From Diplonema japonicum (Eukaryota; Euglenozoa; Diplonemea; Diplonemida; Diplonemidae): a stretch of 64,000 nucleotides of DNA. How positions within the stretch are numbered: position 1 is the stretch's first letter; every line of letters begins with the position of its first letter. The DNA is taken from assembly GCA_964019335.1 (NCBI GenBank), contig OZ025695.1:186001-250000 (forward strand), read 5' to 3'. The notes beneath the pieces are model-generated. The model did no database searches and was not told the DNA's origin. It saw nothing but the letters and a program-made list of their open reading frames with translations. Of this stretch, positions 19,686 to 31,047 are shown one piece after another. Position numbers and translations under genes: made by a program.

Positions 19686-22600
19686 TTATACGTCTTGTTC
19701 GGCGTTTGCTTGCGACAAGCTGACGAACGTGCTGGCCTTTGACGCCCTCGAAGGTTTCTTGCTGGACCACAAATCAGAGATGGAAACTACGGTGGAGGCA
19801 GGTGAATCCGCAGGGGAGGCAGCAGAAGCCGCAGAAGAAGGGCTGAGTACATTATGCTTCGGCCTGTGCACAGCCCAATGCCCTGTTGGGTGTTTAGCTG
19901 TCACAGGAAACTGGGTGTGCGTGAGCTCAGCCTCAGTCGTCAAAAAGGCAGGCTCTTTGTGCATGACTGCGGACTTGACTCTCTCAGGCGGGAAGATCAC
20001 AGGTGTGGAAGGAACTACAAAGTCTTGAACGACCTCTTTCTTTTGCAAATAACGACCGCCCAGCGATTCCAGCAAAATTTCCCTCACAGTGTCGTCCAAT
20101 AGGGGATTGTCGACTGTCTTTTTAACTGTCTCGAACAGGTCCTTACTCCTCGCCTCTGTCTGACTTAAGCATGCCTCCAGCTGTGCACGCACTGCGGTGC
20201 TGATCACACCACCAAACTCAAGCAACACCCGCCGTACAGCAACTTTGGGTAAGTGTACTTTTTTTTTTTTTTTTTGACATACGTTGTACTGGAGTCGACG
20301 ACGTCAGCGACAGTTCCTCGACCTTCCCCAACTGTTCCTTCAGCTCCTTGACCTCTTTTCTCGCGTTGATGGCTTCAAGCTCAAGGCGTTCGATTTCAGA
20401 TTGAAGCTTCTCGGTCGCTTCCCCAAGCCAGCCCTGCGTCGTGGTCGACTCCCCTGCAGGGGAGTTCTCCGTCATCCCAAGCGATTTTTCTAAAAGCGGC
20501 ATTTCGAGATCTTTGGTTGGCTCGGGAGCGTCAGGTTCTGGTGAGCCTGGCATGTCCCGTTGAGAGCGGATCAATATACCGTCGTTGTTGAGGACGAAGA
20601 TCTCGTAGAGTAGAGGGAGGGAGCGCTCCCCAGGTGAGAATGTCAAGAGGCTCGATAGTGTGAGGGTCCTCTCGTTCCGCGGCCCGCGGAGCTTTCGAAT
20701 GACGGCGTTCCACAACCTCTTGGGAAGGCGCAGCTCGCTCGGCGGAAGGTCCCTCACAATGTCTATCACGTTGCGGACGTTGTTCGTGAGGTTTGCTGCG
20801 ATGACAATGTCCTCCAACGTGAAGGACACGTCCCACTCACTCGCCGAATCACCCGTCCCAAAAATATGCCTTAGAAACGCCAGCTTCGCGGTCATGCAGT
20901 AAAACGGCAACGGCACGAAGAACAGCAAACACCCTATCCCCGACACCGCCAACCCCGTCCTTGCCATGATGTGCCGCATCTGCTGCATGGACGACCGCTG
21001 GTTGGAATACTTCCTGAAGGCGTGCATCCACTCCTGAGGGAACCACCCTATAGGAATGGTTCGGAACAAGTGCGCACCAAGCACTTCATCGGGCAGCATA
21101 GCGCTCATCCCTATCAAGCCTACTTTGTATGCGGAGTACAGCAAATGAGCCCCGACAGCCATCAGCAAGAACAGTTCGGCCCATAACATGCATAAGATAG
21201 AGAGGTTTAAGTTAATCGAAGGGTTGCGGTCAGGCCGCTTCTGCCAAGCTAGAATAATACTGATCGTGTTCAGGGAAGCTGCGCCGATCTTGATCCAGAA
21301 CGAGGTCATCCTGTCCCACGTGACGTGCTCCCCCAAAGGGTACAAGGGTTCGATGTCAATTGAAGCTCTGTTCTTTCCTCGGAACTGTTCGAATGTCGAC
21401 CGCAGTTGGTCGCGCCACCCATCAGGGACCAACGCCACGCCGCAAGGGCACTGCGGCAGCCTACGGAGACGTCGTTCAGTTCCAAAAGTGTCGACCCACG
21501 ACTTGGTCTCCGTCACCTTTGGTATGAAGAATAGCTTCCTCCTGCACTCCACACACATTGTCCTACCCGTCTGCTCGTATTTTTTCTTCCCTTTTACCGT
21601 GCTTTGTTCTTCCAACGCTGCACTGGCACGCAGCGTCACAACCAACGTCCCCAGCTTTCCCTTGTTCCGTCTCATCAACGCGATGTCGCCGGAGTTGCCA
21701 GGGCGTGCGGTCAGTTTCAATGGAAGCTCCTTGCTTTTCGATATAAGCTGGGTTATCTCAGTGGGCTTCAAGGAGACCTGAGCATAACCGAGGAAGTCAT
21801 GCTCGCCAAGACGGTCATCGTCGTAGACCACAAAGCGGAGACTGATAGACGTGTCGGGTGTGAGGTCCAGTTTGAAACGCTCGTTCCACACGGGGTTGAG
21901 GTTCTTGGGAAGGGCAGCGGTGCGCATCTTGTCCTTGGTGGGCACGACGCCCACAGCCTCAAACACGACGTAAGGGTCGCTTGTCCCAATGGCGTCGGCA
22001 GCGATGAGATCTTTCGCGCAGTTGATGGCAACCTCTATCGAGGCAGGCGTGCTCGAGATCAACCCCAGCTCTTGGATGAGCATCGCGAACTCGGTTCTGT
22101 CGATCACACCGTCACCGTTCTCGTCCAGCTTCTTCAACAGGTTCTCGAACGACTCCAGATCGTTCACGCTGAGCCTGTTCTGCAGTTCCTTGTTCGTCCT
22201 GAAGTACCCTTCGATTTCCTTTGCGGACAGCACACCGTCGCCATCGATGTCGATGAGGTTGTACACCTTGTCCCATTCTGCCGCGATGGCCTGTTCAGCG
22301 GTGTCCTCTTGCTGCCCGCTGCCAGGCCCGCCCATGGCGACGACGCGGTTGCGTTGATACTCGAATTCGAACACGCGGAAGTCCTCTTCCTCTTCCTTGT
22401 CACCGCAGAAGACTGTTGAAAAGTACGCCCCATCGACACCGAAGTGCCAATGGAAACGGACGTCAGTGACATGCCGTAGCTTCCCGTCTGTGTCGGAGTC
22501 GTTGTAGAACTGCTGTATCTCTGTCTTGAGTTTCGAGTCGAAATCTTCGTTCCTCCTGCACCTCCCCGAGGCGCCGCATGAGCAGTACTTCCGTTCCATG

Positions 22601-23019
22601 TGGTGTGCGAATGTTGACTTTTCCAAATCGTGTCCTTTGTGGCAAGAGTTTGCGCACACAGAACAGCATCCCATCTCGGAGATCCCATAGCACGTCCTGC
22701 ACCGCCACCACTCCTGGTCGATGTTCCTTGTCAACGTTGCACCGAACGTGCACTTCTTCTTCTGCACAAGTGTTCTGAGAAGGTGCTTGATGCGAAGGTC
22801 TTCCGTGGCGTTGAACCTGTTAGTCGCAAACCGTATCATGAATAGCCCCACCACGGTCACCAGCAAGGACGCCCCCAACGCGATAAAAAGCGCTGCTTCC
22901 CAATCGAACTCGCAGTGCACCGCCAAAAACTCCGGAAAAGACCCCCATGAGAACCGACAGTCAGGAGCCGGTACCACAGGCGGGGCGGCAGGGACAGCCT
23001 CCGGAGTGGTGTTGGACAT
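19686..23019 (-). CDS. Membrane protein with UBR-like zinc finger, EF-hands and C2 domain, two exons
   Basis: Exons 20283-23019 and 19686-20257 give ~1102 residues. Domain order: membrane helix at ~42-63 (ALFIALGASLLVTVVGLFMI); a Cys/His-rich UBR-box-like finger at ~90-155 (CRTCYGISEMGCCSVC, CHKGHD, YCSCGASGRC); two canonical EF-hands (DIDGDGVLSAKE, DENGDGVIDRTE); a C2 domain (AKDLIAADAIGTSDPYVVFE, LNPVWNERFKLDL, VYDDDRLGEHDFLGYAQV) with its Ca2+-binding Asp residues; a CxxC ribbon-like segment (MCVECRRKLFF); and three or more membrane helices at ~585-760. A coiled coil (ATEKLQSEIERLELEAINAR) and a Pro/Ser-rich tail end the protein. I know no family with this order. Likely a Ca2+-regulated membrane protein; a role in N-degron recognition is only suggested by the finger. 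Confidence 0.8.
20258..20282 (-). other. Intron of the UBR-EF-C2 gene, 25 or 40 nt
   Basis: In the minus sense: GTATGTC, about 17 A, then G. This shortest reading is 25 nt and joins CAA-C to TA-CAC. A second acceptor 15 nt further (CCCAAAG) also keeps the frame and would make the intron 20243-20282, 40 nt. Both continue into KVAVRRVLLEF or AVRRVLLEF. The intron itself is certain because the upstream frame stops soon after it. Confidence 0.75.
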
Positions 23020-23183
23020 GTGCCCACCCTGCACCGCCTGGTAGTGGATGGACAGCCATAACAACAGTTAAACAAAAAAAAAAAATAAAAGCTCACTATG
23101 ATAGGGGGGGGACTGTTTATAAACTCACCCATAAAAGAAAAAGAGATATCACAGGTATTCACAAGCCTTCTGTAAAGGAGACC

Positions 23184-25802
23184 CTACCAGTCGAGGTCGT
23201 AGATGGAGGGCACCAGTTTTTGCCGCTGCGTACTAAAGTACGAGGACGAGTCGACGGTACCCGGCATGTGCTTCGGTAGCCCTGTGAAGGACTTGGGCTT
23301 CCGTGGAGTGCCAATAGGAAGCGGCTGGAGCTTGGTGGGCTTCTCGTTGTACCAATCGGGCTCTTGGATGGGGTCAGTGAAGGAAGCGCTTGCGAGAAGG
23401 GAAATATCCCTCTGAAGCGTGGGTGTGAGATAGTGAAGAAGCGGTGGAGGTGTCTTGGCGCTGCTGTTCACAGCGGGCGGTTCCTTGAGCTCTTCGAGCA
23501 GAGTTTGGATGGTGGAATCGACGAATGCTCGGTTGGTCTCAAGTAACCGCGCTTTAGATATAAGGTCATGCCCACAGGTCTCTTGCAACACTACCTTGTC
23601 AACCTGCTGTGCGCTGAGCTTCTCCTCCAACCCTGCGACCTTGTTGCGCAGGTGCATGACATCCTTCGCCTTCTCGTTGAACTGTTCTTGCAGTATTTTG
23701 AAGTGGATGTTATCATGGATAGACAGACATGCTTCTTTTAAATTCTTCACCTCCGTCTTGCACGCTGTCAGCTGCTTGCGTGCCTCCAAATGTGCGGCGT
23801 TCTCTTCAATGAACTGCGTCTCCCAATCCCCCGACCGGGACACCGCGCGCTCTGCCGTGTACAGGCTTTTCTCTTTGCTCGCTGTCATTTCTTGCAGTTT
23901 TTTTTTTAACGTATCTATTTCAATTCCATGCGCTGCCCTCAGTTCTTTCATCTCCTTGGCCCATTCGATCCTTCCCGCTGCTAGTTTCGACCTTTCCGAG
24001 TCCACTTGCCGCGCCCTCTCTTCGATGTCTTTCTCCAACAACTCCACTCGTGTCTTGAACCCTTCTTGCAGCACTTGGTTCTGCACTGACACGTCGATGT
24101 ATCTTTTATGTTTTTCTTGTGCTGTCTCTGTCGCACTGGTGAGGCTCCTCCGGAGGCCTACGGTCTCTGCCTTCAGTGCCTCGTTCTCGACAAGGCAATT
24201 CTTGAGCTCTTCTTCAAACTCCTGGATCTTCAGCGTTTTTTCGTGAATGCACACATCTGCTTCCCGTGTTACGTGTGCCACGGTCACCACTTGGTGTTTG
24301 TCCGCCTTCGAAAGAGACTCGGAAGCTGCGTCGCATTGTAGCTTGAGACGGTCTCTGTCGGCTTTGAGCGTCGCCAGTGCCTCGCGAAGGGAAGCTTCCG
24401 TGTACCGCGACTCAAGCTGTTGTTTAAAAGTGCTTTGTTTGAGGGCTTTGTTCTCGTGGGAGAGGGTGAGCTCGGTTTCTTTGGCCTGTTTTTCAGAGAA
24501 GACGCGCGCCTTGCGCTCTCGAAGGTGCGCCTCGTCTGCAGCGGCGGCGAGATCGGCGAGACGCTGTTTTTGCACAGCATAGTCTTGCTCCAAGTCGGAC
24601 AGGGACTTTGCCTTCATTTTGAGCTCTTTCGTGGTGGACTCCAGAAGGTTGAGAAGACAGAGGTTCTCGTCTTTAGATATCTGTAGCTCGCATGAGATGG
24701 CGGCTGAATTGGCGTTTAAAACGATACGTTCGTCGAGAGATGTGGAGGTGGCCTGCGCGAGCTTTTCATGAAGGGTGTGCAGGGCTTCCGCAGCGTCTTC
24801 AAGACGCAGGTGGCAAACCTCGTTCCTTTGAAGAAGGTCTTGGTTCTCACGTAGGATAGCTTCCGTGTCGCGCACACGGTGCATCTCCGTCTCGAAGATG
24901 CCGAGCGACGCGTCGTACTTGTCGTTCTTCCGCTTCATCCTTTGCATCTCTTCACGAAGGTACGCCAGCAACACAACGTTCTTTGCGTAGTCGTGAACCG
25001 CCATTTCTCGCAGTGCAGTGCCGTCGATGTCGGCTTCGATTACAAGATCGTTGATAATGCTCTGCAGGGTCGTGGCGCGGGTTTGAACGGCGGCTTCTGG
25101 TGGGATGAAGTTGGGTGTTTCTTCATCTGTGCTGGGGAATGGCTCGCGTACCCACATGACGCTGTCGACCATCCTCTCGACAGGGCTTGTCAGGAACGGC
25201 AACGTGTGCACAAAAACAGCCTCTTGTATGGGGCCGAACACCTTCGCCTCGTGAAGCATCATACACGCTATACAAGCAATCGCAGCACCCGTCTTCACCC
25301 CAGCGAAGCGGACAGGAAGGACCGGGCTCTTTGACGCCAAGGGTGCCAGGCAACGAGACAGCTCAACGCTGTGTTCGTAAATATTCGACAAACAGTGTAT
25401 TTCTCTCCCCTCGTACGTGAAGGAGCTGAGATCTTCTGTGTTGTTCAAACAGACGTCCGCCACATAGACAAAAGAGTACTCCATTGTCTTTTCGAGCAGA
25501 GCCCACGATGGCTTAGTTACGCCTGGTACCTTGCTTTCAAGTACTACTTTGAGCAGTGTTTCCACACCGCGTCCTTCTTTGATGACGCATTTTCCAATGC
25601 CGCTTGTTGCGTCTGCGTACTTCGCGGCCGTGTCGGGGTTTACCCACTCGCTCCCTTCGACGAAGTGCATTCCTGATATTCGGTGTACGTCATCTTTTGT
25701 TTTGCAGTCTTTCAAAAGTTCAGCATCGGCGTCGATTGTACCGAGCTTGTCGCAGGTGGGCAGCCTTGAGCACACAAGGGCTGTCACGAGGAGGTCCGTC
25801 AT
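23184..25802 (-). CDS. Long coiled-coil protein, cytoskeletal type
   Basis: 872 residues, single exon, Met at 25802 (MTDLLVTALVCSRLPT). Residues 1-290 are globular and helical, with no clear motif (FAGVKTGAAIACIACMMLHE). From ~300 to ~790 the sequence is continuous heptad-rich coiled coil (LRENQDLLQRNEVCHLRLED, ALKADRDRLKLQCDAASESL). The tail is Pro/Lys-rich (EPDWYNEKPTKLQPLPIGTP). A globular head on a long rod with a short basic tail fits a flagellar, basal-body or feeding-apparatus component, but no homologue is recognised. Confidence 0.75.
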   Translation of the reverse strand: MTDLLVTALVCSRLPTCDKLGTIDADAELLKDCKTKDDVHRISGMHFVEGSEWVNPDTAAKYADATSGIGKCVIKEGRGVETLLKVVLESKVPGVTKPSWALLEKTMEYSFVYVADVCLNNTEDLSSFTYEGREIHCLSNIYEHSVELSRCLAPLASKSPVLPVRFAGVKTGAAIACIACMMLHEAKVFGPIQEAVFVHTLPFLTSPVERMVDSVMWVREPFPSTDEETPNFIPPEAAVQTRATTLQSIINDLVIEADIDGTALREMAVHDYAKNVVLLAYLREEMQRMKRKNDKYDASLGIFETEMHRVRDTEAILRENQDLLQRNEVCHLRLEDAAEALHTLHEKLAQATSTSLDERIVLNANSAAISCELQISKDENLCLLNLLESTTKELKMKAKSLSDLEQDYAVQKQRLADLAAAADEAHLRERKARVFSEKQAKETELTLSHENKALKQSTFKQQLESRYTEASLREALATLKADRDRLKLQCDAASESLSKADKHQVVTVAHVTREADVCIHEKTLKIQEFEEELKNCLVENEALKAETVGLRRSLTSATETAQEKHKRYIDVSVQNQVLQEGFKTRVELLEKDIEERARQVDSERSKLAAGRIEWAKEMKELRAAHGIEIDTLKKKLQEMTASKEKSLYTAERAVSRSGDWETQFIEENAAHLEARKQLTACKTEVKNLKEACLSIHDNIHFKILQEQFNEKAKDVMHLRNKVAGLEEKLSAQQVDKVVLQETCGHDLISKARLLETNRAFVDSTIQTLLEELKEPPAVNSSAKTPPPLLHYLTPTLQRDISLLASASFTDPIQEPDWYNEKPTKLQPLPIGTPRKPKSFTGLPKHMPGTVDSSSYFSTQRQKLVPSIYDLDW

Positions 25803-25863
25803 ATTTCTTTTTTTTTTCTTTCTGTCATGATGCACGTACACACCAACTTTTTTTTGTTCTCGA

Positions 25864-25901
<38 letters not shown>

Positions 25902-25953
25902 AAAAAAAGAAAAAAAGAAAAAAAAATGGAAAAACTCAAACCCAACGTTCTTT

Positions 25954-27390
25954 CTAAAAATAGTCTTCGACAAGGTTTGCTGTAAGTTCTTTCGTATTCG
26001 GAGCTGAAAAGTTTAGTTCGTCGTACATGTACGGCCAGCGTTTGGTGTGCGGGCAGCACAGCTGGGCGTTCTGTAGGGTGAGCGTCGGCCCCGACGGGCA
26101 TCGCTCCGGCAGGTTCAAGGCCTTTTGAACGTGTTGGCTGTCGTTCCACCACACCGCGTGGAACCCTTGGCACTGCTGCGCGTACTTCTCGATGTCAACA
26201 CACTGCCAGGGTTTGTGGCACTCCCCAGTGAAGTGGTTCATGAGTACCCTGTCAGGAGACACATCCTTACACCCCTTCCTCATTGACATATTGTTCAACA
26301 AGCACCTGGGCAGCAACGCAGCTCGTTTCACACCGGCTCTGAACATGTAGTAGAAGGGAAGCAAGCCTTGCTGTTGGAAACCCCCGTAGTTGGAGCCCAC
26401 CCCCGACCCCCATCCGTGCCCGGGTCGCCAGGAGCCGGATTTGATTATCGAGAGTATTGCATGGTAGTCTGCTTCTGAATCTTCTGAAAGTTTTATGACT
26501 TGGAACCCCCCGTTGAGAGGCTCGCTGCCTATCCCATCGTAGGCGCCAAGCGTGAAACCAAGCGTCGCGGATTCTGGCAACCATTCGGTGAAAATGCTGG
26601 ACAAGCTTGTTCTGATGTTGATGTCTAGGTCCAATAGGATCACATGGGTGTATGGCGCACCAGGAAGACGGGAAGGGTACCTCCAGGCTTCCAGTTTAGC
26701 GAGTTCCCAGACACCGGCACCGCCGTAGATCGCCCTGCAGGTTTCGTCGCAGAAATTTGTTTTGTTCGCAGGGGGCACCTTGAAGAGCGCGTCGGCAAAT
26801 TCTGTTTTCCGGATTTCGTGATGTGCGACTGGGAGGGGCATCGGGTGTACTTTCCATCCGATTTTCTCGATTTTTTCCTTGTATGGGGTCCGAGCGGTCC
26901 TTTCGCCCATTATCAACACAGGGGTCCAGTTTTTGTGATACCTTTTCACGTTGAAGGACATCACGGCGAGGGCATCGAAGTACCCATGCTCGAGCTTAAC
27001 CTCCTTCTCAGCAGGTGGGTCGGAAATCATTGTCACGACCGCAACTGAGCGGGGTGGCGCTTCCATAGATGAACCCGTGGCAAAAAGATCCGGGTAGTGT
27101 TGCTTACCTTCGCCCCTGGACACCCATTGAACAAGTTTTTTAACACGGGAAATGTCATCTTCTGTCCACCCTTCTGTGTTAGGGCCTGTTGCGTTATTTC
27201 TTCTCTCTACTTTCTTAGAGGGGGTCGGTGTTGGTGCTGGTGTTGGTGCTGGTGTTGGTGCTGGTGTTGGTGTTTGTGTTGGTGCATTCGCCACCACTTC
27301 CCCATTCATCACAGAACTTGCCGCAGCTAGCAACCCCAAGAATGACGTTCCCGCTGCCAGTATGATCATCTTTACTCTCCACGAGTACAT
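25954..27390 (-). CDS. Golgi-type II glycosyltransferase, GT-A fold with DxD
   Basis: 478 residues. Signal anchor MIILAAGTSFLGLLAAASSV, then a flexible PTPAPTP stem, then a lumenal catalytic domain. VAVVTMISD opens the nucleotide-binding fold. ILLDLDINIRT at ~250 gives the DxD metal motif. LNGGFQVIKLS resembles the acceptor loop of GT8-like and related enzymes. The domain is Cys-rich (CDETCRAIYGG, GECHKPWQCVD) with several N-glycosylation sequons. Donor sugar cannot be told from sequence. Single exon; stop lies beside a long A/T tract. Confidence 0.82.
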   Translation of the reverse strand: MYSWRVKMIILAAGTSFLGLLAAASSVMNGEVVANAPTQTPTPAPTPAPTPAPTPTPSKKVERRNNATGPNTEGWTEDDISRVKKLVQWVSRGEGKQHYPDLFATGSSMEAPPRSVAVVTMISDPPAEKEVKLEHGYFDALAVMSFNVKRYHKNWTPVLIMGERTARTPYKEKIEKIGWKVHPMPLPVAHHEIRKTEFADALFKVPPANKTNFCDETCRAIYGGAGVWELAKLEAWRYPSRLPGAPYTHVILLDLDINIRTSLSSIFTEWLPESATLGFTLGAYDGIGSEPLNGGFQVIKLSEDSEADYHAILSIIKSGSWRPGHGWGSGVGSNYGGFQQQGLLPFYYMFRAGVKRAALLPRCLLNNMSMRKGCKDVSPDRVLMNHFTGECHKPWQCVDIEKYAQQCQGFHAVWWNDSQHVQKALNLPERCPSGPTLTLQNAQLCCPHTKRWPYMYDELNFSAPNTKELTANLVEDYF

Positions 27391-28509
27391 TCCTTCTTTT
27401 CTCCCTCCCCACCCGCTTTTCTTTTTTTCATTTTTTTTTAATTGTTTTCAGAAGGGGAAAAAAAAGATGTGCTGGGGAGGGGGGAGAGGTGTGAAAAAGA
27501 GAAAAAACTCAGGTAAGAGCATGGTGGGGAGGAGTAGACACAAAAAAAAAAAAAAAAAAAAAAAGAAAGAAAGAAAGAAAGAAAAATGGTAGATTTGAGT
27601 AGTGAGAGTAACAATAATAAGATGGGGAGCGGTAGTTTTTTTTTTTTTTTTGTTTTGTTTTTTTTTGTTTTTTTTGTTTCCCCCCCCCCCTCGTTTTTTT
27701 TCTTTTTCTTTTTTTTTTCTTGTTCGTTCCCCTCTCCCCCCGAATACAAGGAATTTCTCTTCCCCCCCCCCCCCTTCCTCCCCCTCGGCGTCTTTTCTTT
27801 CCCTTCATATTTCGTAGATTTTCATTTTGGCTGGACCCCCCCCCCCCCTTCCCTTTATTTCCATCTACTTCGTTGTCACTACACTCAGAACAGGCCTAAG
27901 GACCTTGTACTTTTACTTTGTTTCTCTTTTTCTTGCCCTGTTTTCCTCTGGAAACATTTTTTTTGATGAACAGAAAACACTTGTTATTGTAGTCATCAAA
28001 AGAAAAAAAGAAACCGGCAGCCTTATGTGTTGCAGATAATATCTTTTTTAGGAAAAAAAAAAAAGGTTTGCAAACCATTGCGCGCAAACAAAGAACAATT
28101 CGTCTATTCTTTTTTTTTGGTGGGGCAGCAGAGAGAAAAAAAGGGCTAAAGAAAGAGACGGAAAAAAAGAAAAAGGAGGTGTTCGTTTAAGATGGGCACG
28201 TGCACAACCAAAAAAAATGAGATAGAAAAAAAAGGGGAGAGGGAATGTTCATGCAATCTTAAGTGTATAGCTGTAAAAAAAAAGAACTTTTTACAGAGGG
28301 GGGGGGAAAGAAAGAATGAAAAAAAACCCCTATCTTTTTTTTTTTCTTTCACTCCCTTTTCCCCTCACTCCCTACTCGCGGAAATGGGGAGGGGAAAAAA
28401 AAAGGGAGGGGAGGGGAAAAAAAAGAGGAAAAAAAAAAGGCAAGCACATGTAAAAAGCTTTTTTTTTTTTTTTTTTTTTTTTTTTGCTTTTCTCCGGAGC
28501 AAAAACGAG

Positions 28510-28549
<40 letters not shown>

Positions 28550-28681
28550 TAAAACGGATCATACGAAGGAAGGATGGGCAGTGGTGGATGCGAAACACAC
28601 TTTTTTTTCTTTCTTCTTTTTTTTTTTTCTTTCTTTCTTTTTCTTCACACTTTTTTTTTTTTTTTCCTTCTTTTTTTTTTT
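27391..28681. other. 1.3 kb gap, homopolymer-rich, no gene recognised
   Basis: Contains A, T, C and G runs, a GAAA microsatellite near 27563-27584, and one more ordinary stretch at ~27820-28090. The ordinary stretch has no frame longer than ~70 codons and no recognisable RNA motif. Between the Gln-rich MYND gene and the glycosyltransferase this may simply be a long spacer. Confidence 0.6.
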
Positions 28682-29544
28682 TTAGTTCCTGCTTTCCAGC
28701 ACCCATTTCCAAATTTCTTCCGCCTGTGTCTCGGTGAAAAGGTACATTTCGGCGAATTCCTGCAAATCTTCTTGCTCCCAATCCTGGAGCTGTTCAACAG
28801 ACATTTCAGCTAGTTTTAATTTTTCGATAAAGATTTGCACCACATCCGACCCAGTGCTCGCCGCCGGTGGTAGCTGCTTACCTGCCAGCGTTTTGTTCTG
28901 ATGTTGAACTGGTAGGTTAAGGGTGTTGCTGGCATCCATCCGGGTAGGCTCATCAAACGTGGCTTGCCCTTCTGGCTCAAGAGAGTCACCAAGGGTCATC
29001 GAAACGCCTTGACCGCCCTAAGATTTTTTTTTTCTCTTTTTTTCATCTTCCAATACCTGGAAGAAGGCTGGTAGATCCCCTTTCCCCGCCCCAGGGAACC
29101 CCGCCTGCTGCCTCGGCTTCTCAAGCCTCACCCCTGTTGACGTTGCCGCCGGCATCGGCTCCGCCCTCTTCTTCGCGGGGCTCTTTGTTCCCACGTTCTG
29201 CATCCCTACATTCGCATCTGAAGTGGAAAAAGAGGGGGAAACATAAATTTGGGAGGGAGAAGGCACTCAACATACCCATCCATTTGAATTCACCTGGCTG
29301 GTCCTGAGCTGGTGTGGGCCAATTCGGTTGGGCCTATTTGGAGTGTTTTTTTTTTTTTTTTTTTTCCCTCCCATTTGTTGTCACCTTGTCCTTTTCCTTC
29401 TTCACATGAGCCTGTGCCTGTGCCTGAGCCTGGGCTTGTGCTTGGGCCTGAGCTTGTGCTTGGGCTTGAACTTGAGCCTGCTGCTGGAGTTGTGCTTGAG
29501 CCTGAGCTTGAGCTTGAGCCTGTGACTTTTTTTTTTCTCTTACC

Positions 29545-29583
<39 letters not shown>

Positions 29584-30997
29584 GCTTGCTGTTGGAGCTG
29601 TGCCTGGAGCTGTTGCTGCTGAACGACACCAGCAAGGCCACCGGGGTGCTGGGCCTGCTGGAGCTGGAGCTGAAGTGCTTGCTGTGTTAAGGATTTCTTT
29701 TTTTTTTTTTCTAAAGGAAACCTGTTGTTCCAAGGAGAGGCCGTAGAGGCCGGTGGTGTCCAGCCCAGACCCATCCATGGGGATGAAATTGTAGGGAAGC
29801 CCACCCGCATTAGGGAGCCCTAGCCCCAAGGGGTTCAGGTTGTTCTGGAGAGCTTGACTGCTCTTCAACTGAACCGCTCGCTTCTCAATGTGTTCCGCAG
29901 CCCCTGGCTGTCCCGCGATTTCTTGGAGTAGCCTTTTTTTTTTTTTTTTTTTTTTTTTTCCCATACTGAACCAACGCCTCCTTTGGTGCCCCTTGCACGG
30001 CATATAAGCTTTGCGCGCTCAGAGCCATCGGTTGCTTCTTTTGTGATGGCATGGCAACACCCTTTTGCATCTTCTTATCCTTGTCTTGTCCCTTGATTTT
30101 TTTTTTAACGTGAGAAAGAGAAAAAAAAAAAAGCGACATCGTCCGAGCGTGTGTGAGGGGGAAAGATTTTTTTTTTTTTAAATTCCACCTCCTCCTGGAG
30201 ATAAGGGAACCAAGAAAAAAAAAAAAAAACAAGAAAAAGGTTCTTTTTTTTTTCTTTTTTTTTTTTTTTCCTGCCTCTTTTTTTTTTTTTTTTTTTTTTT
30301 TTGGTCCCGTTGAATCGTATAAAATATGGTAGTCCTGTGTAAACAGATTTTAGAAAAAAAGGGGAACAAAAAAAAAAAAAAAAAAAAAAAGAAAAACGAT
30401 TTTTTTTTTTTTTTCTACCGCCCTTTTTCAGCCGGCATCCTTTCGTATCTCGTGTGCACTTGTGCTTTTTCTTTTTTTTTTTTTATTTATTTATTTATTT
30501 ATTTTGTTTTTTGTTTTGTGGGGGGGGACATGGGTACAACACATTGGGAAAAAGGGAATTTTTATTGGTTCTAATTTATATAAGTGTTACAGCGCCAATA
30601 CCTAACCAGGGAGTCTGCGAGGGTGTCCCCCTAGCTCCACCGAACACCAACAATGCTTGCAGCCGGACATCTTGGCGCACAACTTCGTCACGCCCCCCAA
30701 GCACCTAGGCATCTCGTAAACAGACTCTACATTTTCCTTCAGTCCTCCTCCCCTCACGCTAAAGTAAAAGTGCTAGATAGGCTAAATAAACAAATCCCTA
30801 AAATCTGGTAAACCTTAACATTAGTGAAGAATAGCCGTAATAATAATAATAAAAAAAAAAAATTTTTTTTTATTATTATTATTATTATATAGGACATAAG
30901 TATATGAAACGAAAAGGAGGGAAAAGAAAGACAAAGAAAAAAAATAAATAGAATGGAATAAAAAAAAAAACACGCCCGGACGAAATAGGGGGTGGGG

Positions 30998-31047
<50 letters not shown>

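Noticed and set aside
22164-22688. Overlapping minus-strand frames within the UBR-EF-C2 gene
   Set aside because: Out-of-frame shadows; the main frame carries all recognisable domains.
23093-23105. Shared 13-mer TCACTATGATAGG at 23093 and 43134
   Set aside because: Matches of this length are expected by chance in 64 kb and flanks are unrelated.
30590-30700. 5S rRNA in the island (minus strand has CCTGGTTAGGTATTGG)
   Set aside because: The short likeness to the 5S 3' arm is not followed by the conserved GATGGGAGACC box, and the 5' half does not match.
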